Assembly: GCF_039962115.1 (NCBI RefSeq)
Contig: NZ_JAMPKJ010000002.1
Location: forward strand, 1 to 64,000
Direction: 5' to 3'
DNA length: 64,000 nt
From: Funiculus sociatus GB2-C1
GTDB lineage: Bacteria; Cyanobacteriota; Cyanobacteriia; Cyanobacteriales; FACHB-T130
Each line of letters begins with the position of its first letter. Position 1 is the first letter of the stretch. Shown here one piece after another: positions 1-8,626 of the stretch. The notes below the pieces were generated by a model, which was not told the origin of the DNA, did not search any database, and saw only the letters and a list, made by a program, of their open reading frames with translations. A program made the position numbers and the translations under genes.

Positions 1-102
1 CCTGACTTAGCCAAAGCCATAGAGGAAGCATTTAATAAGCTCTCCTTGAAGGACATCCAAAATTGGTTTACACACTGCTGTTACTGTACCTCAGCAGACT
101 AG
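1..102 (+). mobile_element. 3' end of an IS630-type transposase gene (partial)
   Basis: An open frame enters from the window edge and stops at TAG 100-102, giving 33 residues. The tail contains DIQNWFTHCCYCTS, which resembles the C-terminus of IS630/Tc1-like DDE transposases common in cyanobacteria. No catalytic residues are visible because the rest of the gene lies outside the window. The identification rests on recognising this short tail, so it is moderate. It sits 45 bp upstream of mnmH on the same strand. Confidence 0.5.
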
Positions 103-147
103 GAAACGCTATATTCCCTATTCCCCATTCCCCATTCCCAAATTTCA

Positions 148-1263
148 ATGTTGCGATCGCCTAATTATACTAAGCTGCCTTTTACAGAAACCTATAGCGA
201 CATTATTGATGTCCGCTCACAAAGCGAATTCACCGAAGATCGTATTATAGGTGCCATTAACCTGCCCGTCTTGAATGACGAAGAACGCGCCAAAGTAGGA
301 ACACTCTACAAACAATGTCCTTTCACCGCCCGGAAATTGGGAGCCGCCCTAGTCGCCCAGAACATCGCCCAGCACCTCACCACTTACTTTGCAGACAAAG
401 AAAAAGACTACCATCCCCTCATCTACTGCTGGCGTGGCGGACAGCGTTCTAATAGTTTAGCGATGGTCGTGAGCCAAATAGGTTGGCAAGTCACCATCAT
501 CGAAGGTGGCTACAAAACCTACCGCGCCTATGTGCGCGAACAACTAGAACATCTACCAGAAAAATTTACCTACCGGGTGTTAGCGGGAATGACTGGGAGC
601 GGCAAAACCCACATCCTGCGCCACTTGGAGGCCCTTGGCGTTCAAGTGCTGGATTTGGAAGGTTTGGCTAACCATCGCGGTTCCCTGCTGGGTGAAGAGT
701 GGGAGAGTGGGAGAGGCGAAGACAAGGAAAAAAAAGCGTTGTCCCCCCAATCCCCAATCCCCAATCCCCAATCCCCAGCCCCCAGCCCCCAATCCCAGCC
801 ATCGCAAAAACACTTTGAATCGCTGCTGCTGCACGAATTGCAAAGCTTTGACCCCAACTTGCCAGTATGGGTGGAAGCGGAAAGTAACAAAATTGGGCGC
901 GTTTATTTGCCCAAATCTTTGTGGCAACAGATGCAACAATCTAGTGGTGTGGAAATTGAGCTACCTTTAAATGCCAGAATTCAGTGGCTATTGCAGGAAT
1001 ATCCCCAATTGATTGCTCACCCAGAAGTTGTGAAGGGGAAACTAGAAAAGCTGAAATCGCGCTATGGAGGGGAAAAAATCAAGGAGTGGTACAGGCTCAT
1101 TGATGCTCAGCAAGGGGAAAATTTGGTAGGAGACTTGTTAGTGTGTCACTACGACCCCAGTTATAACCATGCTATTCACCGCTGTTTCCCCAAAATAGAG
1201 CGGGTGCTTTCTCTGCCAGATTTGTCCGATGCTAGTGTTACCGCATTGCTGAAAGAGTTTTGA
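148..1263 (+). CDS. mnmH: tRNA 2-selenouridine synthase (rhodanese + P-loop domains)
   Basis: The family replaces sulfur by selenium in 2-thiouridine at the tRNA wobble position, via a geranylated intermediate. Residues 18-130 form a rhodanese domain with the active cysteine in YCWRGGQRS (Cys94). A Walker A motif, AGMTGSGKT, follows at 146-154, then the family motif DLEGLANHRGS (about 169-179). The 371-residue length is usual. Start: an in-frame TAG at 100-102 limits the choice, and ATG 148 puts the rhodanese motif DVRS at residue 21; there is no clear Shine-Dalgarno. Odd feature: residues about 183-217 are a Pro/Ser/Gln-rich stretch encoded by CCCCAAT-type heptamers (DNA about 743-798), absent from typical family members. 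The frame stays open and the C-terminal part is intact, so it probably works. Confidence 0.9.
   Translation: MLRSPNYTKLPFTETYSDIIDVRSQSEFTEDRIIGAINLPVLNDEERAKVGTLYKQCPFTARKLGAALVAQNIAQHLTTYFADKEKDYHPLIYCWRGGQRSNSLAMVVSQIGWQVTIIEGGYKTYRAYVREQLEHLPEKFTYRVLAGMTGSGKTHILRHLEALGVQVLDLEGLANHRGSLLGEEWESGRGEDKEKKALSPQSPIPNPQSPAPSPQSQPSQKHFESLLLHELQSFDPNLPVWVEAESNKIGRVYLPKSLWQQMQQSSGVEIELPLNARIQWLLQEYPQLIAHPEVVKGKLEKLKSRYGGEKIKEWYRLIDAQQGENLVGDLLVCHYDPSYNHAIHRCFPKIERVLSLPDLSDASVTALLKEF
743..798 (+). repeat. Heptameric CCCCAAT-type tandem repeat inside mnmH
   Basis: About eight imperfect 7-bp units (CCCCAAT or CCCCAGC) run in tandem within the mnmH reading frame. Similar TTCCCCA units lie just upstream of the gene at about 113-139. 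These match the short tandemly repeated repetitive sequences of heterocystous and other filamentous cyanobacteria, which are normally intergenic. Confidence 0.8.
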
Positions 1264-1587
1264 GGTTTGAATTTTGTGCAGTAACCAACCTAGGGCTTAC
1301 GCACGTCAACACGCTGTAGGGGCATGGCAATGCCATGCCCCTACGACAGAATCAGGCCTTCACTAATTAACTGCGTAAGTCCTGCCAACCCCTTCAACTG
1401 ATAGCCCAAATTCCAAAATACAGAAGCCCCAGCTGATGTTCTACTTTGTGACACCAGTGGAGCTGAGGAAGCACTTAGGAGGTATCTTGCTGTCTAAGTT
1501 ATCCGAAGAAATTTCAATCAGTGCAGACTTTTAACAAGTTCTTAATTGTTAGTTAGCCATTGGTCAGAAAAAGTTAATTGTATAACC
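1264..1587. other. Intergenic stretch between mnmH and the TPR gene
   Basis: Convergent intergenic region of 324 bp. It holds the MITE-like nested inverted repeat at 1292-1383. I see no supported open reading frame or RNA gene in the rest. Confidence 0.6.
1292..1383. repeat. MITE-like element with nested inverted repeats
   Basis: The outer arms AGGGCTTACGCA (1292-1303) and TGCGTAAGTCCT (1372-1383) pair with one mismatch. At the centre is a perfect hairpin with 14-bp arms GTAGGGGCATGGCA (1316-1329) and its complement (1331-1344) around one base. There is no coding capacity and no obvious target-site duplication. A related hairpin lies at 8666-8692. Confidence 0.65.
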
Positions 1588-2700
1588 TCAGCTTCGCTCT
1601 TTTTTCAGTTCTCGGAGGGCGGAATCCGCTCTCTGAGAGTCTTCCTTGTGTCCCTGACGACGGAAGAGATCGCGGGCTTGCTCAAAGGCAGCGATCGCGT
1701 CTTGAATGCGATCGCGCTTTTTGAGTGCTGTTCCCAGATTATAGTAAGCTTGTGCATTCTGCGGCGAGATTTCAATCAGCCGCCGATAGGCGACAATCGC
1801 CATCAGAAAATCCTGCTGCTTCATCAAAACATCAGCCACTCCAGCCTGTGCTTCCACTAAATCTGGTTGCAAAGAAGCCGCTCGTTGATAAGCTTCTAAA
1901 GCACCATTGAGATTATTCTGTTCTTGTAAAAGTTTGCCAATTTGGAGATTTATTTGAGGATTGCGCGGTTCCATCTGCGCTATTCGTTGTAAGGCCGCAA
2001 CTCCAGCCGCAGTGTTGCCTTGCTTCAAGTAAGCGCTTGCCAAACTTAACTGCAAGCTGGTATCGTTGGGAGCCAGCGCCACAGCTCGCTGGAGAGCCTG
2101 CACAGCTTCTTTGGAACGCCCTTGCTTCATCAGGGTGGAGCCAATAAACTTGTGTGCTTCCAGATTTTGCGGGTCGAGCGCGATCGCGCCTTGATAGGCT
2201 TGCATCGCCCGGTTATAATCTCCTAAACGCTGTAGCACTACTCCCAACCCCAGATAAGCATTGAGATTTTTACTGTCCAGCCCAGTAGCACGCGCGTAAG
2301 CAGCAGCAGCACCAGCATTGTCTCCTAACTGCCCTAGACTGTAGCCCAGTGCATATTGGAAATCAGCATTTTTAGGTTCGAGGGTGACAGCCTGTAGATA
2401 AGCGTTAGCTGCTTGGCTATAATTTCCCTGAAGCGCCTCTAAGTAGCCGATAGCAGAAAAAATCCGGGGATTGTTCTTATCCAGTTCGGCGGCTTGTTGA
2501 TAAACTTTCAATGCTTTGGCGATCTCTCTTGCATCCACCAACTTACGCCCTTGGCGCAGCAGGTTATTCACCTGTTGGTTGCTTTTTACACGAAGTGAGT
2601 TCATCGCTTCAGAAGCGTGAACGACTGGGGGGTGTACAGTGGCGATTCCTGCCAACAACAAGGAACTGGCTGCTATGATGGTCTGTTTTTGCACGGTCAA
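1588..2700 (-). CDS. Exported TPR-repeat protein
   Basis: Residues 1-30 look like a signal peptide: a short basic start, a hydrophobic core (IIAASSLLLAGIATV) and a VHASEA cleavage region. From about residue 45 to 360 the protein is a run of eight to nine 34-residue tetratricopeptide repeats, with repeated patterns such as AYLGLGVVLQRLGDYNRA and YYNLGTALKKRDRIQDA. TPR arrays are protein-protein scaffolds, so this is probably periplasmic. The C-terminal end is charged (REL KKE RS). No partner is evident: mnmH is convergent and the small membrane protein is divergent. The specific function is unknown. Confidence 0.85.
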   Translation of the reverse strand: MTVQKQTIIAASSLLLAGIATVHPPVVHASEAMNSLRVKSNQQVNNLLRQGRKLVDAREIAKALKVYQQAAELDKNNPRIFSAIGYLEALQGNYSQAANAYLQAVTLEPKNADFQYALGYSLGQLGDNAGAAAAYARATGLDSKNLNAYLGLGVVLQRLGDYNRAMQAYQGAIALDPQNLEAHKFIGSTLMKQGRSKEAVQALQRAVALAPNDTSLQLSLASAYLKQGNTAAGVAALQRIAQMEPRNPQINLQIGKLLQEQNNLNGALEAYQRAASLQPDLVEAQAGVADVLMKQQDFLMAIVAYRRLIEISPQNAQAYYNLGTALKKRDRIQDAIAAFEQARDLFRRQGHKEDSQRADSALRELKKERS

Positions 2701-3408
2701 TCTTATCTTAAGTTTCTACTATTGCTCAGTGCTACGAATGCGATCGCATTGAACCCATAATGGCAAAATCTGGATCTCTGTCCCAAATTTACCAAAGAAG
2801 GTTTTTTGAGGACAGTAAATGATTGTAACAATAACTGATGTCATTCAAGCATCTGGGATTTTGTGCTGGTATTCGGGAGACAACAGCGCGATCGCACTCT
2901 TGGTTATTCGCTGTGTGTTTGAACCGGAACAGCTTTGACGCGATCGCTTGTCCTGGTAATTCGTCCTACGCCTCTTTTAAGAAGGGGAGCCGATGCCGTA
3001 ATTGCAATTGATTTCAATCCCGCCGCACACAATCGTAGCGCTTACCCGCAACGGGATTTAGTCCCCTGCCCGGCTTAACATTTTACCCCATCCGGATACA
3101 TTTATTAAAACTCCGGTAATTTGTTGCTCATTCCCGCCACAGGAAGTGCTGTAAAGCTCAGGCAATTTTATTATCTATAGTTAACAAATTTCCCACTCAA
3201 TAAAAAAGTTATTTCTTAAGAGATATAGACATTTAATAACGCTTGTTTCTAGGGATAGATATAGCCTATAAAATTGTTATTTCTAACGATAGACCTAATA
3301 CTTCTTCCGACTGGCAGATGCAGCAAATAAAATAACGCTTTAAATTAAACTCAACGGGTGAAGAGCAAGAATAAGTAACTTTAAAAGGGCAAGGGAGATA
3401 AATCAGTT
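2701..3408. promoter_or_regulatory. 708-bp divergent intergenic region, AT-rich leader with imperfect repeats
   Basis: The region separates the TPR gene (minus) from the small membrane-protein gene (plus). No supported ORF is seen. Between about 3206 and 3305, the motif GTTATTTCT followed by AACGATAGAC or AAGAGATATAGAC recurs, with a third diverged version (about 3240-3270). These may be operator-like direct repeats or a structured leader. A purine-rich GGGAGA lies about 12 nt before ATG 3409. Several HIP1 octamers occur in the left half. Confidence 0.4.
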
Positions 3409-4038
3409 ATGTCATACGCAAATCGGGAAGATAGAGTTGCTGTCCAGGCTCCTGTAGGCAATCAAATTGTTGAGTACCATGACCGTGTAAGATGGGGCCC
3501 AATTATTGCGGGTATTGTCACAGCTTTGGCTACTCAACTGATTCTTAGCGGCATAGGAATTGCAATTGGTGCTACTAGCATTGCAGGTTCAGGCGCACCT
3601 AGAACTAATGCACCTGATGTTGGTCAAGCAGTGGGAATCTGGTCGATTATATCTTTATTCCTTTCATTGTTGATTGGTAGTTGGGTAGCAGCTCGTGCCA
3701 GCGGCCCGATGAACCGCAACACAGCTATGCTTAATGGAGCTATTCTTTGGGCTACTACTTTGGCATTAAGTTCATGGTTATTGGCTAGTGGAGTAACAGG
3801 TGCGTTCGGCATCCTGGGGTCAAACGCTGGAGAAATTGTTAATCAAGTACAACAACCAGGCGGAGTTGATATACCTAACAATGCACCTAATGTGAATGTA
3901 ACTGCTCAGCAAGCTCGTAACATTGCTGGCAACACAGCTAAAGCAGGTTGGTCGTTTACAATTGGTTCTCTATTAGGTTTAGCAGCATCATTGATTGGTT
4001 CTTCTATTGGTGCGCGTACCCCTCGCACTTATACATAG
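3409..4038 (+). CDS. Small multi-spanning membrane protein of unknown function
   Basis: A 209-residue protein with about four hydrophobic segments: about 30-55 (WGPIIAGIVTALATQLILSG), 76-95 (IWSIISLFLSLLIGSWVAAR), 108-135, and 183-202 (SFTIGSLLGLAASLIGSSIG). The Gly/Ala-rich helices and the RWGPIIAG start resemble membrane proteins sometimes annotated as YrzE-like or hypothetical. A hydrophilic Asn/Gln-rich loop (about 140-175) contains a VNVTAQQARNIAGNTAKAGW segment. It is monocistronic, with its own AT-rich leader and a strong terminator downstream. Function not recognised. Confidence 0.75.
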   Translation: MSYANREDRVAVQAPVGNQIVEYHDRVRWGPIIAGIVTALATQLILSGIGIAIGATSIAGSGAPRTNAPDVGQAVGIWSIISLFLSLLIGSWVAARASGPMNRNTAMLNGAILWATTLALSSWLLASGVTGAFGILGSNAGEIVNQVQQPGGVDIPNNAPNVNVTAQQARNIAGNTAKAGWSFTIGSLLGLAASLIGSSIGARTPRTYT

Positions 4039-4086
4039 GAATTTGAGTAAAAAATCAAATCCTTAAGCTTGTTTTTGGCACTTTTG

Positions 4087-4114
4087 AAAGCACTTTAAAA
4101 AAGTGCTTTTTTTT
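4087..4114 (+). terminator. Rho-independent terminator of the small membrane-protein gene
   Basis: Perfect 9-bp stem AAAGCACTT (4087-4095) and AAGTGCTTT (4101-4109) with loop TAAAA, followed by a T run to about 4114. It lies 49 bp after the stop codon. Confidence 0.85.
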
Positions 4115-4149
4115 GTATATAATTTCCCGGTTAATTACCTGCAAAGCAA

Positions 4150-4172
4150 CCTCTCCCTGCTCCAGGGAGAGG
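4150..4172. repeat. Short palindrome CCTCTCCCTG / CAGGGAGAGG
   Basis: Ten-base arms around a 3-nt loop. It is one of several dispersed AGGGGAGGG-type palindromes in this window (also at 9003-9025 and 63006-63028). It may back up the terminator at 4087-4114 or serve the convergent gene. Confidence 0.6.
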
Positions 4173-4234
4173 ACATAAAATGTTTTTTTTATACTAATCG
4201 CCCTACCTAAAACTTTGAGCTTGTTTTCAGTTAG

Positions 4235-4693
4235 TTATCGCTGGCGGCTATAGCATCCCATTAGTTCGGCGGCGGCGAGAATATGACCATCCATTGCCGC
4301 TTCCAACTGGCTTTTAGTTACACCCGATGCCAAATCTAAAACGCGATTTAAAGCATAGAGTCTGAAAAAGTAGCGATGCGTACCGCTGGGAGGACAAGGG
4401 CCACCATAACCTAAATTACCAAAATCATTTTTTCCTTGAGAGCCGCCATATTTCACGTTGGCTTCAGTGGGGACAGCTTCGGGTAGTTGGAGAATTTCTG
4501 GTGGCAAATCGTAGAGAACCCAATGAACAAAAATTCCCCCTGGCGCATCAGGGTCATCAACAATTAAAGCAAGACTTTCAGTACCTGTTGGTGGGGTAGT
4601 CCAACTCAGAGGAGGAGAAATATCTGCGCCGTCGCAGGTGTATTTAGACGGTATTAAACCATCGGCAGAAAAAGCTGTACTTTTAAGTTTCAT
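4235..4693 (-). CDS. YbhB/YbcL-family phosphatidylethanolamine-binding-like protein
   Basis: 152 residues, the usual size of bacterial Raf-kinase-inhibitor-like proteins. It has the family's two ligand-pocket motifs: DDPDAPGGIFVHW (about 47-59) and YGGPCPPSGTHRYFFRLYAL (about 97-116). It also has the conserved N-terminal CDGADISPPLSW. The bacterial members are cytosolic or periplasmic and their substrate is unsettled; no signal peptide is seen here. It is monocistronic, convergent with the upstream membrane-protein gene. Confidence 0.9.
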   Translation of the reverse strand: MKLKSTAFSADGLIPSKYTCDGADISPPLSWTTPPTGTESLALIVDDPDAPGGIFVHWVLYDLPPEILQLPEAVPTEANVKYGGSQGKNDFGNLGYGGPCPPSGTHRYFFRLYALNRVLDLASGVTKSQLEAAMDGHILAAAELMGCYSRQR

Positions 4694-4993
4694 CGTCTCT
4701 ACTGCGAGTTTTTGACGATTGGTAGGGGTAACTGGCGAAGATAGCTAAATTGGTAAAATTGCAACTCCCTGTTAGTCAACCCTGCTAATCCAAGTAGATT
4801 AGCGCTTTGTCGCTGAAAGATGCGTCGTCCTTTGGGATTAAGCACGCTTAATATTTTGCCGTTGTGCAAAGAACAATAATCGCACTCAGAGATTCTTCAG
4901 GGTACGGCTTTCGTCCCCCAACAGCTTTAGCTGGCTGTTTTCCCCAACCATAGCGCGATCGCGATCGCGCTATGTCCTGTTCGCACTCAAATT
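4694..4993. other. Intergenic stretch with a 26-bp HIP1 palindrome
   Basis: No gene seen in these 300 bp. At 4949-4974 two overlapping HIP1 octamers form a perfect 26-nt palindrome (half-site CATAGCGCGATCG). The adjacent sequence CCCCAACCATAG recurs in similar form near 7135-7150, on the far side of the DUF262 gene. Confidence 0.5.
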
Positions 4994-6748
4994 CTAATTC
5001 TCTATCTCTTTAGCCGCCTCCCGCAGAATCGGCTTACCCATTGCCTTCTCAATCCGATCTAAAAGTGCATTTTTTCTAGCTTGGAAGAAGGCATCAAAAT
5101 TATCTGTGCGTAAACTAGCTGGATCTACAACGTGCGATCGCAAAATCTCATTCAGATTGTCTTCTAAGATGTCGGATTTCTTCTCAATATCGGTTAAGTA
5201 AATGCTTGGTGCTTTACCTCCAATCATCTTATTAGTTTTGGCTGAAAGTGGGGTTTTGTTGATCGCGCAGTCGTAGACCTCAGATGCAATGCCGTTTTTC
5301 TGGCACCAGTGTTTCGGAAAAATGTGATGGATATCAATAGATTCATTAAACTCCATCAGAGTGTCGATGGGATAACTTGTAAAGAAGTCGCAACCACCAT
5401 CCCTCAACAACAAAGCAGATAAGCCTTTATAAGCAGCACTTCTGCGAGTATAGAGACTTAAAAGGCGGTCAGGAGCAAAGTTAGCATCTCTGATCGTGTC
5501 AGGTTCAGCACCACAACCATTAATCCAGTCCCGCACTTGTGGTACATCTTTTGCTAAACGACTTTCAATGGCACTATTGTAGAGTTCTCCAAAAACTCCA
5601 CACCAATACCAATTAGCTAATTTTGCAATTGCTCCCGCGCCAATAGTGCGATCGCCAAGTGCTGCAAAAATAGCTGCAAGGGCTGTAAGCTGAGTTTGAT
5701 AAGGCAGATCGCGATCGCTAAATATCTTTTGCGTGTGGAGGAATTTTGCCGCTTGCTCAAACCCTAGAGTAACTAAATCAGCCCATTCCTTGTATTGCTC
5801 CAAAGTCAGGCTTAGAATATCCTTGCGCTTACAGCTTACTGAGGATTTTTCAAGAGTAGCAAGTAACGTCACCGCCTGTAAAAAATCAGTGTTTTCAATA
5901 TCTCTTAGTACCTGATGGATCTTCAGTGCCTTCTCTCGTGTTGCCCAATCTTCTCGGAGGTTGAACATATCGGCTGCAAAAGTTGCTGTGACTAGCTCAA
6001 AAACGGTAAGAGATACACCACCTGTATTCATTTTTTCAAAAACTTGACATACTGCCTCTCTAGGCGTTTCCTTGTGTAGCAAAATAACTGGTACATCGTA
6101 ATGCTCAAACTGCTTCACAATGTCATTATTAAATTTATTGAAAAGCTTGAATTTTTCCTTTTGGTAGTCCCAGTATTCGTTATAACTTGCCATCCAATCG
6201 GAGGAGTAAAAAATTTGCGAAATCGGGAACATTTCATTCTGGTACTCTTTTTCAGAAGTTGAGTAATCCGCCACAATTTCTTTACGAAAATTGCGGATGC
6301 TCTTGTCCTCTGGAACGCTAACAATAGCTTCCTCACGGTCAATATTTGGGTCGAGCGCTTTGGCAATATCAATGTAATACCATCGGTAAATTACTTTACC
6401 CCGTGTATCTTTTGTCTTGACTGGTTTTCCTGATAGCAATGTCTGAAAAAGCGAGGTCAAGCGCTGCTGTCCATCTAGAATTAGTTCCCTTGGTTCTGTC
6501 GGATTATCGAGTGTCACTCCTTCAATTGGGCGAGGTTGGAATCGCACATCAGGATTACCTGTTTCGAGCATCATCACTGCTCCAATTGGGTAAGAAAGTG
6601 AAATGCTGGCTAACAAGCTGCATACCTGGTCATCGTTCCAAACCCAGCTACGCTGAAAGTCTGGCAGTTGAGCTTTTCCTTCTTTAGTGCTTCGTAACAT
6701 GTCAAGTAATGGGATACTCTTGCTATCAAAGTTCTTAACTGGTGGCAT
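4994..6748 (-). CDS. DUF262 / GmrSD-like protein with C-terminal HNH-type motif
   Basis: 584 residues. The N-terminal half is a DUF262 (ParB-like nucleotide-hydrolase fold) domain with QLPDFQRSWVW (about 27-37) and the hallmark DGQQRLTSL (about 92-100). The C-terminal part carries DIHHIFPKHW (about residue 470), with a conserved Asn near SAKTNKMIGG, the layout of DUF1524/HNH nuclease domains. GmrSD-type proteins are modification-dependent restriction enzymes or defence proteins. This homolog is single and has no neighbouring methylase, so antiphage function is an inference from family only. It appears full length and has its own promoter region. Confidence 0.8.
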   Translation of the reverse strand: MPPVKNFDSKSIPLLDMLRSTKEGKAQLPDFQRSWVWNDDQVCSLLASISLSYPIGAVMMLETGNPDVRFQPRPIEGVTLDNPTEPRELILDGQQRLTSLFQTLLSGKPVKTKDTRGKVIYRWYYIDIAKALDPNIDREEAIVSVPEDKSIRNFRKEIVADYSTSEKEYQNEMFPISQIFYSSDWMASYNEYWDYQKEKFKLFNKFNNDIVKQFEHYDVPVILLHKETPREAVCQVFEKMNTGGVSLTVFELVTATFAADMFNLREDWATREKALKIHQVLRDIENTDFLQAVTLLATLEKSSVSCKRKDILSLTLEQYKEWADLVTLGFEQAAKFLHTQKIFSDRDLPYQTQLTALAAIFAALGDRTIGAGAIAKLANWYWCGVFGELYNSAIESRLAKDVPQVRDWINGCGAEPDTIRDANFAPDRLLSLYTRRSAAYKGLSALLLRDGGCDFFTSYPIDTLMEFNESIDIHHIFPKHWCQKNGIASEVYDCAINKTPLSAKTNKMIGGKAPSIYLTDIEKKSDILEDNLNEILRSHVVDPASLRTDNFDAFFQARKNALLDRIEKAMGKPILREAAKEIEN

Positions 6749-7211
6749 ATCGTTTCTAGTAGTGATTGCAGCAGAGCTAATCAGAAAGCTCTATTTAAAG
6801 TATTCCCAAGAGGAAGCTCCAGCTAACAGTGACAAAAAGTTAACAAAGCACTCAGATAGAGGTTGATCGATTGGCATTAGCGAAGCGTGCGATCGCTACA
6901 ATTAAAACACTAAGCTCCAAGCTTTAAACGCAGCAGTATGGTACAACAACTACCAAACGATACCGCAGCAGCTATCATCTACCCCGATAGGAGAATATTT
7001 CGCAACTGGATGATAGGCAATAATCGCAGCACAGATTGTTCGGGACACAGTGATTTGCTTTGATCCATGTAGAGATGGATGCGATCGCATTCACCTCTAA
7101 GTGCTAACATACCCCAACCACTTCAGGGGCGTGTTTCCACAACCATAGTGCGAGACGCGATCGCATTGGCACAATCAAAATATAGAAAAGACAACTGACT
7201 CAGCACAACGC
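6749..7211. other. Intergenic region dominated by a decayed Uma2/metH remnant
   Basis: No intact gene in 463 bp. Positions about 6860-7110 are a degenerate duplicate of sequence from the right end of the window, annotated separately. The last 100 bp (7111-7211) is the probable promoter region of the carotenoid oxygenase gene and holds one HIP1 site. Confidence 0.7.
6860..7110 (+). pseudogene. Relic: 5' end of a Uma2 gene joined to the 3' end of metH
   Basis: Positions about 6860-6990 align closely with 62135-62265, the promoter and first codons of the Uma2 gene. ATTAAAACA, AAGCTCCAA and CAGCAGTATGGTACAACAAC are shared, and both translate as MVQQLP(N/T)DTA. Positions about 7010-7110 align with 63118-63210, the 3' end of metH on the minus strand (shared TGATAGGCAATAATCGCAG, AGATTGTTC and ATGCGATCGC). 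The body of Uma2 and the intergenic part, about 850 bp, is missing here. The order and orientation match the right-hand copy, so this is a direct repeat 55 kb away. The frame is broken by TAG after about 19 codons. Confidence 0.8.
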
Positions 7212-8603
7212 ATGACCACAACAGCAGTCAATCTCTATCTAGAAGGTAACTTTGCGCCAGTACGGGAAGAAATAGCAGCAGATAACCTGAAAGTAATCGG
7301 CGAACTACCCCCCGATTTATCCGGGATGTTCGTGCGAAATGGCCCAAATCCGCAGTTTCCACCTATCGGTAGCTATCACTGGTTTGATGGGGATGGGATG
7401 TTGCACGGAGTGCGAATCAACAACGCTAAAGCTGAATATCGCAACCGTTACATCCGGACGCGGGGATTTAATATTGAACGCGAGGCTGGTAAGGCGATTT
7501 GGACGGGGATGATGGAACCGTCGCGAGGCAACAATCCCTACAATTTTCCTAAAAATACTGCTAACACCGCTCTAGTGTGGCATGATGGGCGACTGCTGGC
7601 GCTTTGGGAAGGCGGTGAACCTCACGTTATTAAGGTTCCCAGCTTAGAGACATCAGGTGCTTACACTTACGATGGCAAACTGGCTTCTGCCTTCACCGCC
7701 CATCCCAAAGTAGATGCCGAAACTGGCGAAATGATGTTCTTTGGCTACTCCTTTGCTCCACCATACCTGAAATACAGCGTCGTTTCAGCAGGTGGTAAGT
7801 TATTGCGAACAGTTCCCATCGACTTGCCGATGGGAGTGATGATGCACGATTTTGCCATCACCGAACACTACACGATTTTTATGGATCTGCCGCTAACCTT
7901 CAGCCCACAACGGATGCAGCAGGGTAAACCAGGGTTGATGTTTGAGCGCGATCGCCCTAGTCGTTTCGGTATTGTCCCCCGTCATGGCGATAATAGCAAC
8001 ATCCGCTGGTTTGAAAGTCCTCCCTGCTACGTCTTCCATACCCTCAACGCTTACGAGGAAGAGGATGAAGTCGTGCTTGTCGCTTGTCGCATGAGTTCCA
8101 CCACTGTCTTAACGACTGATATGACACCCGGTGAAAATGAGGGAGACGCTGGTCGTTTGTACCAATGGCGCTTTAACCTTAGCACGGGTACGGTAAAAGA
8201 GGAAATGCTGGATGATGCGCCATCAGATTTTCCCCGTCTGAACGAACAGCTTATGGGACGACCGATGCAATACGGTTATACCGGAAAGATAGCAAATAAT
8301 CCCATGCCTCTGTTTGAAGGTGTTATCAAGTATGACTTCAGCAGTGGTAAGTCCGAAACTCACAAATTCGGACGCGGACGCTATGGCGGTGAGGCGGTAT
8401 TTGTTCCCCGTCCTAATGCTACTGCTGAAGATGACGGTTGGCTTGTCACCTTCGTTCACGATCGGGAAGCAGACACTTCTGAACTGGTAGTCGTGAATGC
8501 CCAAGATGTGACATCTCAACCAGTGGCGCGGGTTCTCATTCCTCAGCGCGTCCCTTACGGCTTCCACGGTGCATGGATTTCTGAAGAACAGTTGGCTAGT
8601 TAG
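7212..8603 (+). CDS. Carotenoid cleavage oxygenase (RPE65/CCD family)
   Basis: 463 residues, usual for cyanobacterial carotenoid oxygenases. The four iron-binding histidines of the beta-propeller fold are visible in context: His164 (FTAHPKVD), His212 (VMMHDFAIT), His276 (CYVFHTLNA) and His452 (YGFHGAW). The N-terminus has the family motif GMFVRNGPNPQF. These enzymes split a carotenoid or apocarotenoid double bond with O2 and Fe(II) to give aldehydes. The exact substrate cannot be read from sequence. ATG 7212 is the first in-frame start. It has its own terminator at 8627-8661 and no visible link to the NRPS pathway. Confidence 0.92.
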   Translation: MTTTAVNLYLEGNFAPVREEIAADNLKVIGELPPDLSGMFVRNGPNPQFPPIGSYHWFDGDGMLHGVRINNAKAEYRNRYIRTRGFNIEREAGKAIWTGMMEPSRGNNPYNFPKNTANTALVWHDGRLLALWEGGEPHVIKVPSLETSGAYTYDGKLASAFTAHPKVDAETGEMMFFGYSFAPPYLKYSVVSAGGKLLRTVPIDLPMGVMMHDFAITEHYTIFMDLPLTFSPQRMQQGKPGLMFERDRPSRFGIVPRHGDNSNIRWFESPPCYVFHTLNAYEEEDEVVLVACRMSSTTVLTTDMTPGENEGDAGRLYQWRFNLSTGTVKEEMLDDAPSDFPRLNEQLMGRPMQYGYTGKIANNPMPLFEGVIKYDFSSGKSETHKFGRGRYGGEAVFVPRPNATAEDDGWLVTFVHDREADTSELVVVNAQDVTSQPVARVLIPQRVPYGFHGAWISEEQLAS

Positions 8604-8626
8604 CGTAAGTTAGTCCCCAGAATGTG

